Assembly (NCBI RefSeq): GCF_014652215.1
Contig: NZ_BMYJ01000003.1
Location: 62,001 to 126,000, forward strand
DNA: 64,000 nucleotides
Source of the DNA: Neogemmobacter tilapiae
Lineage (GTDB): Bacteria; Pseudomonadota; Alphaproteobacteria; Rhodobacterales; Rhodobacteraceae
Direction: 5' to 3'
Part shown: positions 28,895-37,795 of the stretch, in pieces
Layout of the letters: every line of letters begins with the position of its first letter
Numbering within the stretch: the stretch's first letter is position 1
Program-made: the position numbers and the translations under genes
Notes under the pieces: model-generated
What the model saw: the letters and a program-made list of their open reading frames with translations, nothing else
Database searches by the model: none
What the model was told of the DNA's origin: nothing

Positions 28895-31029
28895 TTCCAG
28901 AATCTTCCCCACTGATCTTCGATGCCAACCTGCTGATAATCGGACAGCAGATCGTAAAGCCGGCCATCCACCTTCAACCGGGCCCCGCCATCGCGGCTCA
29001 GCGGGCGGATCGTGGTGACGTTGGAACGGCGGTTGGGTGAACCCAGGAACCAGTTCACCGGAATTTCGATGATGATGCCCTTGTCAAAGGATCCTTCGCC
29101 GAAATCCTCAAACGGCACGTCGGTCAGCGTCGCAAAGACACCAAAACGCCAGCCATTCTCAAAGGTGCGGTTCAGCGTCAGCGTGGCCCCATAGTCGCCC
29201 GCCAGATAGCGGCCGACATCCAGCTGGGCCAGATAATTCTTGTCGCGCCCAAAGGCGTAATAACCCGACACATGGCCCGTCACGACATCATAGTCCTGAA
29301 AGCCGAACATTTGGTCATATTCGCGCTTCTTGGCATAGTTGACCTCGACGCCCAGCGCAAAGGGGCTGTCCACCTTTTTCCACAGCACTTCGGTCGAAAC
29401 CCCACCGAACATGCTTTCCAGATAGCCCACGGTCACCCGCCCATACAGATTGGGCGAAAGCTGGCGATGATAGGCCAAAGTCAGATTGTTGATGTCCAAA
29501 TCCTGATCGCGGTCATAAAGCACACCATCCGACCGGACCAGGGGCAGAACCGAATCCGAGCCCCGGCCATCGCCCAGATTGCCCGCAATCGGATAGGTCA
29601 AAGCCCCCGACGCCACCAACCCCGGCGCAATATCCCAGTTGCCTGACAGCTTTGCCCCGATTTCAGCCCGATAGGGATTTGTCGGATCAAACAGCCGCGT
29701 TTTCATATAGGGTGCCAAAGACCACGCAAACTTGGGATAAAGTTCTTCCCCCAGTTCCAAACCCGCAATATTGGGCGGCACATCGGCAAAGGTCACACGC
29801 TCCAGCATCGCCGCGTCCCCGCCCACCGCATAGTCCAGCTGTTCCAGATCGCTGCGCCGCACCGTCACTTTCGAGGTTTTCATACCGTTCACCACCGGCA
29901 CAATCTCGAAATATTCCACCGACGCCGGCATGATCTGGCTCATGGCCCGCGCCACCCGACCAATCGCCTGCGCCTCCGCATCATTGCGCGGATTCCGGAT
30001 CAGCACCGTCGCTGTCGTCGCCGTAAAGCTGATGCCTTCCACCACAATCCCGTCATCCTCTACCCGAGAATTGACGTTCTTGATCAACACCGGCGCAATC
30101 CCCGGCTGGCTCACCCATTCTGGCGACCAGGCGTCCGGATCCGCAGACCGGCTTGGCCGCGGCTTCACATAGAACGGCGCCGTATCCCGCACCCCGCCCA
30201 TGGGCCGCTGCGCCGGATTGATGAAGAAATGCGCCGCAAGGCCCAGCTGGCTGCCATACATGTAGTAGGCCCCCAACTGCATCGCGTCATCCTTCCGGTA
30301 CTCGATGCCAAAGTTGAACGGGCTGTTCCGATCAAAGGTCTGCCGATTGGTCGCTTCCATATCATAGGCGTCCGACGAATATTCCGCCTTCACGCTCCAA
30401 TGATCGTTGAACCGATATTCAACCCCCGCAAAAGGCGCCGCATCCCCCTGGAACCATTGCCCAAAGTTGATCTTCCCCCCCCGATCGATGTCAATCGCCG
30501 GCCGGTCCCCAAACAACTGCCCAATACTTCCATAGCTGCCCAGACGCCCCCAGCCCAGACCTGCCGTCACCTTCAGATCATCGCCGATGTTCTTGGTTGC
30601 CACCACATATTCGCCAGCAAACAACCCCGTTCCCACGAAATCCTGCAAGCCCACCGTCACCGATGGCCGATATTCCCCCTCCCGCAACACCTGATACCGC
30701 AGATCAAAGCTCCGGTCGAAGTAAGTGTCGAATTTCGACGGCACCACCGCATTGAAATCCCGCACCCCTTGATACCGAAAACTTCCCGACAGACGCGGCG
30801 TGATCTGGAAGGTCAACGTATGCCGGCTGATCGGCCCGAAATGCGCGGTCGAGGCGGTGAACGCCCCATCGTGCTGCTGCTCCGCCGAAGGCATGTCGAT
30901 CAGACCCGTCACGCCATAAAAGTTCAGCGACGGCCGACCTTCGGCCAGCGCGCCATGAGCGGCAAATGCAACAACAGCCGTCGAGGCGGCAAGCCGGGCG
31001 CGGCGGGTCGGGGCGTGTCGTCTGGTCAT
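28891..31029 (-). CDS. YjbH/GfcD-like outer membrane exopolysaccharide protein
   Basis: A 712-residue outer-membrane protein. The ATG at 31029 has AGAGG 5 bases upstream; the N-terminus RRHAPTRRARLAASTAVVAFAAHGALAEG is a signal peptide. The mature start PSLNFYGVTGLIDMPSAEQQHDG is the YjbH signature. The rest is strand-rich with many aromatic ends, plus a mid-region (about 330-420) containing SYV-type periplasmic repeats, consistent with two beta-barrels. It has its own candidate promoter and is coupled to the YjbF-like gene. Family role: export of an extracellular polysaccharide. Confidence 0.88.
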   Translation of the reverse strand: MTRRHAPTRRARLAASTAVVAFAAHGALAEGRPSLNFYGVTGLIDMPSAEQQHDGAFTASTAHFGPISRHTLTFQITPRLSGSFRYQGVRDFNAVVPSKFDTYFDRSFDLRYQVLREGEYRPSVTVGLQDFVGTGLFAGEYVVATKNIGDDLKVTAGLGWGRLGSYGSIGQLFGDRPAIDIDRGGKINFGQWFQGDAAPFAGVEYRFNDHWSVKAEYSSDAYDMEATNRQTFDRNSPFNFGIEYRKDDAMQLGAYYMYGSQLGLAAHFFINPAQRPMGGVRDTAPFYVKPRPSRSADPDAWSPEWVSQPGIAPVLIKNVNSRVEDDGIVVEGISFTATTATVLIRNPRNDAEAQAIGRVARAMSQIMPASVEYFEIVPVVNGMKTSKVTVRRSDLEQLDYAVGGDAAMLERVTFADVPPNIAGLELGEELYPKFAWSLAPYMKTRLFDPTNPYRAEIGAKLSGNWDIAPGLVASGALTYPIAGNLGDGRGSDSVLPLVRSDGVLYDRDQDLDINNLTLAYHRQLSPNLYGRVTVGYLESMFGGVSTEVLWKKVDSPFALGVEVNYAKKREYDQMFGFQDYDVVTGHVSGYYAFGRDKNYLAQLDVGRYLAGDYGATLTLNRTFENGWRFGVFATLTDVPFEDFGEGSFDKGIIIEIPVNWFLGSPNRRSNVTTIRPLSRDGGARLKVDGRLYDLLSDYQQVGIEDQWGRFWK

Positions 31030-31053
31030 CAAAGCCTCTTATTCCTGCGCCAC

Positions 31054-31082
31054 AGTCTAGGGGAACGCCACCCGCTCAACAA
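31054..31082 (-). promoter_or_regulatory. Candidate promoter of the yjbH-yjbF pair
   Basis: TTGTTG (31082-31077), a 17-base spacer and TAGACT (31059-31054) on the minus strand fit a sigma70-type promoter placed right at the stop of the upstream CapD-like gene. Confidence 0.35.
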
Positions 31083-32984
31083 TCACTTTCCCGCCGCCAC
31101 CGTCACGGCAACCGGCGGCTGATAGCCCTCGACCCATGTGCAGATCAAAGCGCGCGCCGCTTCAGCATCGCCCGCCGCCACCGCAGCCCGCAGGGTCCGC
31201 AACACATTCGCCAATTCCAGTTCAGACAAACAAGCCTCGCGCGCCCGCAGAATTTTCTGATGCGGCGTCGTCAGCAACCCTTCGCCGATCAACAATTCCT
31301 CATGCAGCTTTTCCCCCGGCCGCAGCCCTGTCACCAAAATCTCGATGTCACCATCCGGATTCTTGGCATCTTTCACCGCATAGCCTGCCGCATGGATCAT
31401 CTGCACAGCCAAATCCCTGATCCGCACCGGTTGCCCCATATCCAGCACGAACACATCCCCGCCTTCCGCATAGGAACCCGCCAGCAGAACCAGCTTTGCC
31501 GCCTCGGCAATCGTCATAAAGAACCGTGTCACCTCATCATGCGTCAAGGTCACCGGCCCGCCCTTCGCGATCTGTTCCTTGAACAGCGGAATCACCGACC
31601 CCGACGACCCCAGCACATTCCCGAACCGCACCATCGAAAAGACCGTCGCCGAATCGCGCTTGGCCATATCCTGCGCCACCAGTTCTGCCAGACGCTTGGA
31701 CGCCCCCATGATATTTGTTGGGCGCACCGCCTTGTCCGTTGAAATCAGGATGAACCGCTCTACCCCCGCATCGATTGCCGCATCGGCCAATGTCCGCGTC
31801 CCCAGCACATTGTTCGCAAGGCCCGCAATCGGGTTCATCTCCACCAGGGGCACATGCTTATAGGCCGCCGCATGGAACACCACATCCACCGCATGATCGG
31901 CCATCACCGCCCGCGCCAGACGACTGTCCGTCACCGATCCCAGCACCGCCTGAATTTCCACCCCGGAATCCACGGCCAATTCATGCATTTCGCGGTCGAT
32001 GTTATACAGCGCAAATTCGCTGACCTCGAACAACACGATCTTTTTCGGCTGGCACGAAATCAACTGACGGCACAGTTCCGACCCCACGGACCCGCCAGCC
32101 CCCGACACCAGCACCGACCGCCCCACATAGGCCTCGGCCCCCATCGGCAGACTGTCGCCATGCGTCTGCCGGTTCAGGAACTGCCCTGCGGAAACGGCAC
32201 CCAGCCGATCGACCAGCTTTTCTTCACCCACCAGCTGCGCGAAAGAAGGCAGCGAATGCACCTCCAGACCCAACTGCTTCAGATGCCGCGAAATCTGCCC
32301 TTGCTTCGGCGCCGGCAGTGACGGCATCGCCAGAACGATCCGGTCCACCCCCCGTTCGCGCGCAAAAATTTCCAAACGCTCGGGCGGCAAAACCTTCAGA
32401 CCTGCCACCATCACCGCCTGAAGCGCCGGATTGTCATCGACAAAGGCCACCGGCACCAGATCTTTGTGAGACCGCAAGGCGGCGGCCAGCTGCATCCCCG
32501 TATTGCCCGCCCCATAGATGATGACCCGCCGCTTGGTCTTGCCCTGCCGCAGCACCCACAACAGGATCTGCAACATCACCATCCGCGACATGACCGACAG
32601 CATGAACAGAATCAGGCCGTAAAGCACTGTCCCAAACACCGGCATGCCAAAGCCAGTGCCAGCATTCATTACCGCCAGAACCAGCATCAACCCAAAAGAA
32701 TAGCTGGCCGTCCGCAGCACCGCCCGGCTTTCATAGGCGTTCAGCTTGATCCGCGGAATACCCAAGGCCACACTGGCGAACCCGGCAGCCACCGCCAGAA
32801 TCGGCACGGCCATCCAGAATTGCCAGATGCCCCACAGCGGATGAAACGGGCCGTAAATCAACACAAAGGTCAGCAGCAAAGCCAGCGGGGCCAGCACCAT
32901 GTCGACAGCCGTCAACACCAGGCGCTTTTGCCCCCGCGTCAGCCGTTCGACCAGTGCATAAAGCCTGCTTTTGCTGTTCTGCAT
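31083..32984 (-). CDS. CapD/WbpM-like membrane nucleotide-sugar 4,6-dehydratase
   Basis: A 633-residue protein. Four N-terminal membrane helices (residues about 18-135) are followed by a CoA-binding-like Rossmann region (RVIIYGAGNTGMQLAAALR). A short-chain dehydrogenase domain then carries VSGAGGSVGSELCRQL near residue 290, YKHVPLVEMNPIAG and STDKAVRPTNIMGASKRLAE. This is the layout of FlaA1/PglF/CapD enzymes, which convert UDP-GlcNAc to a 4-keto-6-deoxy sugar at the start of glycan synthesis. I chose the ATG at 32984, next to a G-rich ribosome site, over a TTG 15 codons upstream. It follows the sugar-transferase gene. Confidence 0.92.
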   Translation of the reverse strand: MQNSKSRLYALVERLTRGQKRLVLTAVDMVLAPLALLLTFVLIYGPFHPLWGIWQFWMAVPILAVAAGFASVALGIPRIKLNAYESRAVLRTASYSFGLMLVLAVMNAGTGFGMPVFGTVLYGLILFMLSVMSRMVMLQILLWVLRQGKTKRRVIIYGAGNTGMQLAAALRSHKDLVPVAFVDDNPALQAVMVAGLKVLPPERLEIFARERGVDRIVLAMPSLPAPKQGQISRHLKQLGLEVHSLPSFAQLVGEEKLVDRLGAVSAGQFLNRQTHGDSLPMGAEAYVGRSVLVSGAGGSVGSELCRQLISCQPKKIVLFEVSEFALYNIDREMHELAVDSGVEIQAVLGSVTDSRLARAVMADHAVDVVFHAAAYKHVPLVEMNPIAGLANNVLGTRTLADAAIDAGVERFILISTDKAVRPTNIMGASKRLAELVAQDMAKRDSATVFSMVRFGNVLGSSGSVIPLFKEQIAKGGPVTLTHDEVTRFFMTIAEAAKLVLLAGSYAEGGDVFVLDMGQPVRIRDLAVQMIHAAGYAVKDAKNPDGDIEILVTGLRPGEKLHEELLIGEGLLTTPHQKILRAREACLSELELANVLRTLRAAVAAGDAEAARALICTWVEGYQPPVAVTVAAGK

Positions 32985-33123
32985 CCGCCCCTCGGATCGC
33001 CCGCCTTTGCGGGTCTTGGTCACGATCAATCTACACCAATGACGCTGGCCACGGGTTCAATTCCTGCGGGTCACCCCACAGGCTGTGGCTCGCCATATCA
33101 AAATTGCAACAGAAGTCTACCGC

Positions 33124-33762
33124 CTAGCGCGACTTGTTCGCCCGCTGCGGGCCAAAACGGGCAAGCATCCGCCCGATTGTGCGGCCCAGCAGCAGGAAAT
33201 CGTAACAAACATTGCGATTGCGTTGATAAATTAGGTCCAGATGCGCCTTGCGCGGCACGCAACGTCTTGCATAGACCGCATCGGTTTCGACCGCGTCCTT
33301 GCAGGGTTTCAGCAGCCGTTCCTCATGTCCGTGATAGACCAAGGTGGCCAAGCCGGTGATTCCCGGTCGGCTTTGCAGGACTTGCCCGTAAAGTTCGGGA
33401 AAGCGTTCGACATATTGGCGCAGGGGCGGGCGCGGCCCGACAAAGCTCATGTCGCCTTTCAACACATTCCAAAGCTGCGGAATTTCATCCAGCCGCGTTT
33501 TGCGCAGAAACCGCCCGGTGCGGGTGATACGCGCGGATTTGTCTCCACCCGAAACACCGCTGTCGCTGGCGGCCACTTTCATCGTCCGCAATTTCCACAA
33601 CCGGAAAGGTCGGCCCGGCGCGCGCATCCGCTCTGCCACATAAAAGACGGGGCGGCCGTCCAGAACCAACAGAACACCGACCAAAATCAGAAAGGGCAGA
33701 AGCAAGATCGCCCCCAAGATCAGGGCGATGACGATATCCATCAGACGTTTGCCAAAGGTCAT
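33124..33762 (-). CDS. Undecaprenyl-phosphate sugar phosphotransferase (bacterial sugar transferase family)
   Basis: A 212-residue initiating glycosyltransferase. KRLMDIVIALILGAILLLPFLILV is the single membrane (re-entrant) helix. The catalytic part has FRLWKLRTM, RKTRLDEIPQLWNVLKGDMSFVGPRP and the SRPGITGLA segment, all conserved in PF02397 enzymes such as PglC. It transfers a sugar 1-phosphate to the lipid carrier, the first step of the polysaccharide made by this block. The start overlaps the epimerase stop by 4 bases (ATGA). This is the short PglC-like form. Confidence 0.94.
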   Translation of the reverse strand: MTFGKRLMDIVIALILGAILLLPFLILVGVLLVLDGRPVFYVAERMRAPGRPFRLWKLRTMKVAASDSGVSGGDKSARITRTGRFLRKTRLDEIPQLWNVLKGDMSFVGPRPPLRQYVERFPELYGQVLQSRPGITGLATLVYHGHEERLLKPCKDAVETDAVYARRCVPRKAHLDLIYQRNRNVCYDFLLLGRTIGRMLARFGPQRANKSR

Positions 33763-34589
33763 GCCCGTGCCCCCGCATCCATCCCCAAGACGCGCCATTC
33801 GGCGGCCATTGCGGCGGGATCGGCCTTCGGCAGATCAACCAACGCGCCCAGCGCCGACACATCCAGCACCAGCCGCGCCAGCACATCGGGGCTAGGCGGG
33901 CCATAGGCCCAGTCAAATCCCGCCGCATCCAGCAAACCGGCCATCGTCACAGCCGGGTCCAAGCCAAAATTCAGCACGCGCGGCAGCGGCTGTCCGCGCA
34001 GGGCCAAGGCGATCAAATCGCCCAGCACCCGACCAAAACTCACAGGGCCGATATAGGACCGCATCGGCCCCCCGGCACGCCCCGGCGCTGGGGTCAGGCT
34101 GACCGCACGGACAAAACGCGCGTTGCCAATCAGGCTGTCACAACCAAAGACATTGCCAATGCGCAGAAAGGTGACATGCGGCCGATGCGCCAAAGCCTGC
34201 TCCATCGCCAGCTTTGACCGGCCATAATCCGACCCCGGTGCGGGTTTGGTGGTCTCATGCAGGTCGGCATGGTCATCCGGCGCATAGACAGCACTGCTTG
34301 ATGCCAGAAAGACATGCGCAGCGCCCTCTTCCTCCGCCAGACGACAGACCGCCTCGGCCAGCGTCACATTTCCCGCCAGATCACCCCGCCCCCCCGCCAG
34401 ATGCACCACAACACCGCCTGCAAGGCTTGGCCCCGTCCAAGGCGCACCGATCTGCCACAGCAAATCCCCCGGCCCCGGATCACGCCGCACCTGCCAAAGC
34501 GGGCGAAAACGCCGCTCCTCCTGCCATACCTTCCGCAGCACCCGCCCCAGCTTGCCGCCCGAGCCCGTCACCAGAACCGGCGCCGTCAT
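33759..34589 (-). CDS. NAD-dependent epimerase/dehydratase family protein
   Basis: A 276-residue extended short-chain dehydrogenase. VLVTGSGGKLGRVL is the Rossmann glycine motif, FLASSSAVYA the Ser strand, and DYGRSKLAMEQ the catalytic YxxxK. Likely a nucleotide-sugar epimerase, reductase or dehydratase in the adjacent glycan pathway; the substrate cannot be read. The start at 34589 overlaps the marR stop by 4 bases (ATGA), and the 72-codon extension upstream is a shadow of marR. Confidence 0.88.
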   Translation of the reverse strand: MTAPVLVTGSGGKLGRVLRKVWQEERRFRPLWQVRRDPGPGDLLWQIGAPWTGPSLAGGVVVHLAGGRGDLAGNVTLAEAVCRLAEEEGAAHVFLASSSAVYAPDDHADLHETTKPAPGSDYGRSKLAMEQALAHRPHVTFLRIGNVFGCDSLIGNARFVRAVSLTPAPGRAGGPMRSYIGPVSFGRVLGDLIALALRGQPLPRVLNFGLDPAVTMAGLLDAAGFDWAYGPPSPDVLARLVLDVSALGALVDLPKADPAAMAAEWRVLGMDAGARA

Positions 34590-35053
34590 CGCCCGCCCCC
34601 CTGCTCCAGCAACCCTCGCATCTCCCGCAGCACCGACAGCGCCCCCCGCACCCGGTCCGCCCCGATCTGGCTGACCAGCTGCCCGATCACTGGTGCAATC
34701 GCCTGCACCGCCGCATCCCGAGCCGCCTTGCCCGCCGGGCTGATCGCCACAAACTTCCGCCGCGCATCGTCCCAATCGGGCCGGATGTGGATATGCCCCG
34801 CCCATTCCAGCTTGGCCAAAGTGTTCGTCATCGCCCCCCGCGTCACATGAAACGACCGCGCCAGCTGCGCCGGGGTCTTTTCCTGCTCACTCCGCGCCAG
34901 ATGGTTCAGCACACTGAAATGCGACAGCTCCATCCCCTTCGGCAACACTTTCGACAGCCGGTTCCGCGCCAATTGGTCGGCCATGAACAGCTCGCCAAAC
35001 AAGGCCACCGCGATATCTTCGGTTCGATCGGACATGCCCGACGTTCTGGCCAT
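34586..35053 (-). CDS. MarR family transcriptional regulator
   Basis: A 155-residue winged helix-turn-helix protein: ELSHFSVLNHLARSEQEKTPAQLARSFHVTRGAMTNTLAKLEWAGHIHIRPDWDDARRKFVAISPAG shows recognition helix, wing (DxDDARRK) and the usual flanking dimer helices. It is translationally coupled to the epimerase gene, so it may control the polysaccharide genes that follow. An internal ATG at 35035 could also be the start. Ligand unknown. Confidence 0.9.
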   Translation of the reverse strand: MARTSGMSDRTEDIAVALFGELFMADQLARNRLSKVLPKGMELSHFSVLNHLARSEQEKTPAQLARSFHVTRGAMTNTLAKLEWAGHIHIRPDWDDARRKFVAISPAGKAARDAAVQAIAPVIGQLVSQIGADRVRGALSVLREMRGLLEQGGGR

Positions 35054-35084
35054 TCACAGCCCAAAAGGCAAAAGGAAAAGCGCC

Positions 35085-35915
35085 TTACGGTGCGTCAAAC
35101 TCCCGGTCATGCCGCAGCGACGGCACCCGCCCCCGCGCCTGCCCCACCGCATCCAGATCCAGATCCGCGAAAATCACCCCCGGCGCCACGCCCGCATCCG
35201 CCAGAACCTCCCCCCAAGGCCCCACCACCAGCGAATGCCCATGCGTCCGCCGCCCCTTGCCTTCCGCCTCTGCATGAAACCCCGTCTGCGCCGGGGCCAG
35301 CACGAAACACCCCGTCTCAATCGCCCGCGCCCGCAGCAGCACCTCCCAATGCGCCGCCCCCGTCACATGGTTGAACGCCGCCGGAACCGTCAGAATATCT
35401 GCCCCACCCTGCGCCAAGGCCCGGAACAAGGCCCCGAACCGCACGTCATAGCACACCGCCATCCCCAGCCGCGCCGCGCCCATATCCGCCACAACCGCCC
35501 GATGACCCGGCCGATAGCCCGCACTTTCCCGGTAAACTTCCGCCTCCGACACATTCACGTCGAACATGTGAATCTTGTCATACCGCGCCGCAATCGCCCC
35601 ATCCGGCCCGATCAGAAAAGATCGGTTCGCAAACCGCCCATCCGCATCCTCGGTCAAAACCCCCAAGGAACCCACCAGCAGCCAAATCCCCCCCGCCCTT
35701 GCCTGTTCCCGCAAGGCCGCCAAGGTCGGATCATCCCCCTCATGATGCAGAACCCGCCGCTGATGGTCCCGGTTTGACGACAACAGGTTCGTGCATTCCG
35801 GCGTCAGCACAAATTCTGCCCCGCCTGCAATCGCCTTGGCCACCAAATCCTGTGTCACCGGCAGGTTCGCCACCGGATCATCGCTCACATTCAGCTGAAC
35901 CAGCCCGACACGCAT
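35085..35915 (-). CDS. Carbon-nitrogen hydrolase, Nit1/Nit2-like amidase
   Basis: A 276-residue nitrilase-superfamily enzyme with the full catalytic triad: Glu40 (TPECTN), Lys114 (YDKIHMFDV) and Cys155 (VCYDVRFG). The KIHMFD and VCYDVRFGALFRALA motifs fit the Nit1/Nit2 branch, which hydrolyses deaminated glutathione or omega-amides. It lies 3 bases after the glutaredoxin gene, which fits a glutathione-repair role by inference. Confidence 0.92.
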   Translation of the reverse strand: MRVGLVQLNVSDDPVANLPVTQDLVAKAIAGGAEFVLTPECTNLLSSNRDHQRRVLHHEGDDPTLAALREQARAGGIWLLVGSLGVLTEDADGRFANRSFLIGPDGAIAARYDKIHMFDVNVSEAEVYRESAGYRPGHRAVVADMGAARLGMAVCYDVRFGALFRALAQGGADILTVPAAFNHVTGAAHWEVLLRARAIETGCFVLAPAQTGFHAEAEGKGRRTHGHSLVVGPWGEVLADAGVAPGVIFADLDLDAVGQARGRVPSLRHDREFDAP

Positions 35916-35918
35916 CCC

Positions 35919-36173
35919 TCAGGCCAGCATCGGATCAAGTTTCCCCGCATCGTCCAGCGCATGGATGTCATCGCTTCCACCCACATGCCGCCCATCAATG
36001 AAAATCTGCGGCACGGTCCGTCGCCCCCCCGCCCGCTGCGTCATCGCCGCCCGCAGTTCCGGATCCCCGCTCACATCAATCTCTTTGTAAGCCGCCCCCT
36101 TTTTCGCCAGCAGCCGTTTCGCAGCCGCGCAATAGGGGCAGGTCGGGGTCGTATAGATTTCAACGCTTTTCAT
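35919..36173 (-). CDS. grxC: Glutaredoxin 3
   Basis: An 84-residue dithiol glutaredoxin with the CPYC active site at 12-15, the cis-proline TVPQIF segment near residue 54 and GGSDDIHALD for glutathione binding. It reduces disulfides with glutathione in the cytoplasm. Operonic with the nitrilase-family gene (3-base gap) and comF. Confidence 0.96.
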   Translation of the reverse strand: MKSVEIYTTPTCPYCAAAKRLLAKKGAAYKEIDVSGDPELRAAMTQRAGGRRTVPQIFIDGRHVGGSDDIHALDDAGKLDPMLA

Positions 36174-36199
36174 GGGGCACCTTTGCTTTCCCCCTCAAT

Positions 36200-36934
36200 C
36201 TAGGACTCCTTCGCCACCCGCGCCAGTGCCAGAACCGAAATCCCGCTCGCCCCTTCCGCCAGACAAGCCTCAGCCGCCGCCGCAAAGGTCGCGCCCGAGG
36301 TCATCACATCATCCACCAGCAACACATGCCGGCCCTCCACTCGCCCCGCCCGCCGCGGATGCAGCCGCAAAGCCCCCTCCATATTCCGAAACCGCCCTTC
36401 ACGGGTCTTGCCATCCTGCGATCCGGTAAACCGCTTGCGCAGCAGCAAATCCGGGCAATGCTCCAGCCCCGCCAACCGCGCCACCCCCGCTGACAAAAGC
36501 CCCGCCTGATTGTAGCGCCGCTTGATCAACCGCAACCAATGCAAGGGAATCGGGGCCACCAGCATATCCGCCCGCAACATCGGCCCCGCCGCCCGCAGCA
36601 ACCAATCCGACGCCGGACGCGCCAGATCCAAACGATCCCCATGCTTTAACCCCAGCACCAGCTTTCGCCCATTGCCCTGATAAAGCAGCGCCGCCCGGCC
36701 CTGCCCCCAGGGCCGCGCCACCGCCAGACAATCATCGCATTGCACCACCTGCCCATCCTCATCCCCCGCCAAGGGCACCCCGCATTGGTCACAGACCAGC
36801 CCCCGGATGAACGGCGTTTCCCGCCAACAATCGGCACAAAGACCGAATTCCGTCGTCACCAACGTATCACAAGTCAGGCATTGCGGCGGATAGATCGCCC
36901 GGATCAGGGGTTTCAGCGCGGCCTGCATTGCCAT
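36200..36934 (-). CDS. comF: ComF family double-zinc/phosphoribosyltransferase-like protein
   Basis: A 244-residue protein. The N-terminal zinc region has CLTCDTLV, CADCW, CDQCGVPL and CDDCLA (residues about 20-75). The C-terminal phosphoribosyltransferase-like domain has the PRPP loop HVLLVDDVMTSGATF. ComF acts in DNA uptake and replication-fork handling in competent bacteria. The start at 36934 is required, since the 135-residue extension runs antisense through the divergent methyltransferase gene. Confidence 0.93.
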   Translation of the reverse strand: MAMQAALKPLIRAIYPPQCLTCDTLVTTEFGLCADCWRETPFIRGLVCDQCGVPLAGDEDGQVVQCDDCLAVARPWGQGRAALLYQGNGRKLVLGLKHGDRLDLARPASDWLLRAAGPMLRADMLVAPIPLHWLRLIKRRYNQAGLLSAGVARLAGLEHCPDLLLRKRFTGSQDGKTREGRFRNMEGALRLHPRRAGRVEGRHVLLVDDVMTSGATFAAAAEACLAEGASGISVLALARVAKES

Positions 36935-36961
36935 ATCTAAACCCCTGAACCCTTGGACTGC

Positions 36962-37792
36962 ATGATGACCCCCGACCTCACCGACCGCCAAAGCCTTGCC
37001 CGCCACCGCGCCCGCGCGGCGCAAAAAGGCGCAGACCTGTTCCTGCTGGACGAGGTGATCCTTGAGGCTCAGGAAAGACTCATCGAGGTTAATAAATCGT
37101 TCACCGACATCGCCATCGTGACGCCTTGGCCGGAACCCTGGGCCGCCGCCTTTCCAAACGCCCGGATCGTGCCGGATGATGAAACCTTGGCCCTGGAACC
37201 CGGCGCACATGATCTGGTGATCCACGCCCTTTGCCTGCATTGGGCGAATGATCCCGTCGGCCAACTGGTCCAATGCCGCCGCGCCCTGCGCCCCGATGGT
37301 CTGCTGCTCGCCAGCCTTTTCGGCGGCCAAACCCTGCATGAACTCCGCACGGCCTTGGCCGAGGCCGAGGCGGCGATCACCGGCGGCCTTTCCCCCCGCG
37401 TCTTGCCGATGGCCGAAATCCGCGATCTGGGCGGGTTGATCCAGCGCGCTGGGTTAGCCCTGCCCGTTGCCGATGGCTATGCCCGCAAGGTGATGTATCG
37501 CGACCTCTTTCATCTGATCACCGATCTGCGGGCGATGGGCGAACAAAACGCCCTCACCGCTCGCCTGCGCCATCCGACACCCCGCGCGCTGTTTGCCCAA
37601 GCGGCGGCGATCTATGATCAGGCCTTTGCCGACCCCGAAACAGGCCGCATTCCCGCGACGTTTGAGACCCTGTGGCTGACCGGATGGGCGGCCCATGACA
37701 GCCAGCAAAAGCCGCTGCGCCCCGGTTCCGCCCTGACAAGGCTGGCCGATGCCCTAAATACCGCCGAAACGCCTCTGCCGACCAAGGATTGA
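36962..37792 (+). CDS. SAM-dependent methyltransferase, BioC/NDUFAF5-like
   Basis: A 276-residue protein. DRQSLARHRARAAQKGADLFLLDEVILEAQERLIEVNKSF is the N-terminal pattern of the NDUFAF5-like family, but the classical SAM glycine motif is replaced by a short IAIVTPWPEPWAAAFP stretch. HDLVIHALCLHWANDPVGQL and LLLASLFGGQTLHELR follow. The mitochondrial relative hydroxylates an arginine of complex I subunit NDUFS7; bacterial members are often misnamed biotin synthesis proteins. Role here is uncertain. It is 3 bases ahead of hemH. Confidence 0.85.
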   Translation: MMTPDLTDRQSLARHRARAAQKGADLFLLDEVILEAQERLIEVNKSFTDIAIVTPWPEPWAAAFPNARIVPDDETLALEPGAHDLVIHALCLHWANDPVGQLVQCRRALRPDGLLLASLFGGQTLHELRTALAEAEAAITGGLSPRVLPMAEIRDLGGLIQRAGLALPVADGYARKVMYRDLFHLITDLRAMGEQNALTARLRHPTPRALFAQAAAIYDQAFADPETGRIPATFETLWLTGWAAHDSQQKPLRPGSALTRLADALNTAETPLPTKD

Positions 37793-37795
37793 CCC

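Noticed and set aside
36200-37339. Long form of ComF
   Set aside because: The N-terminal 135 residues are a shadow of the divergent methyltransferase.
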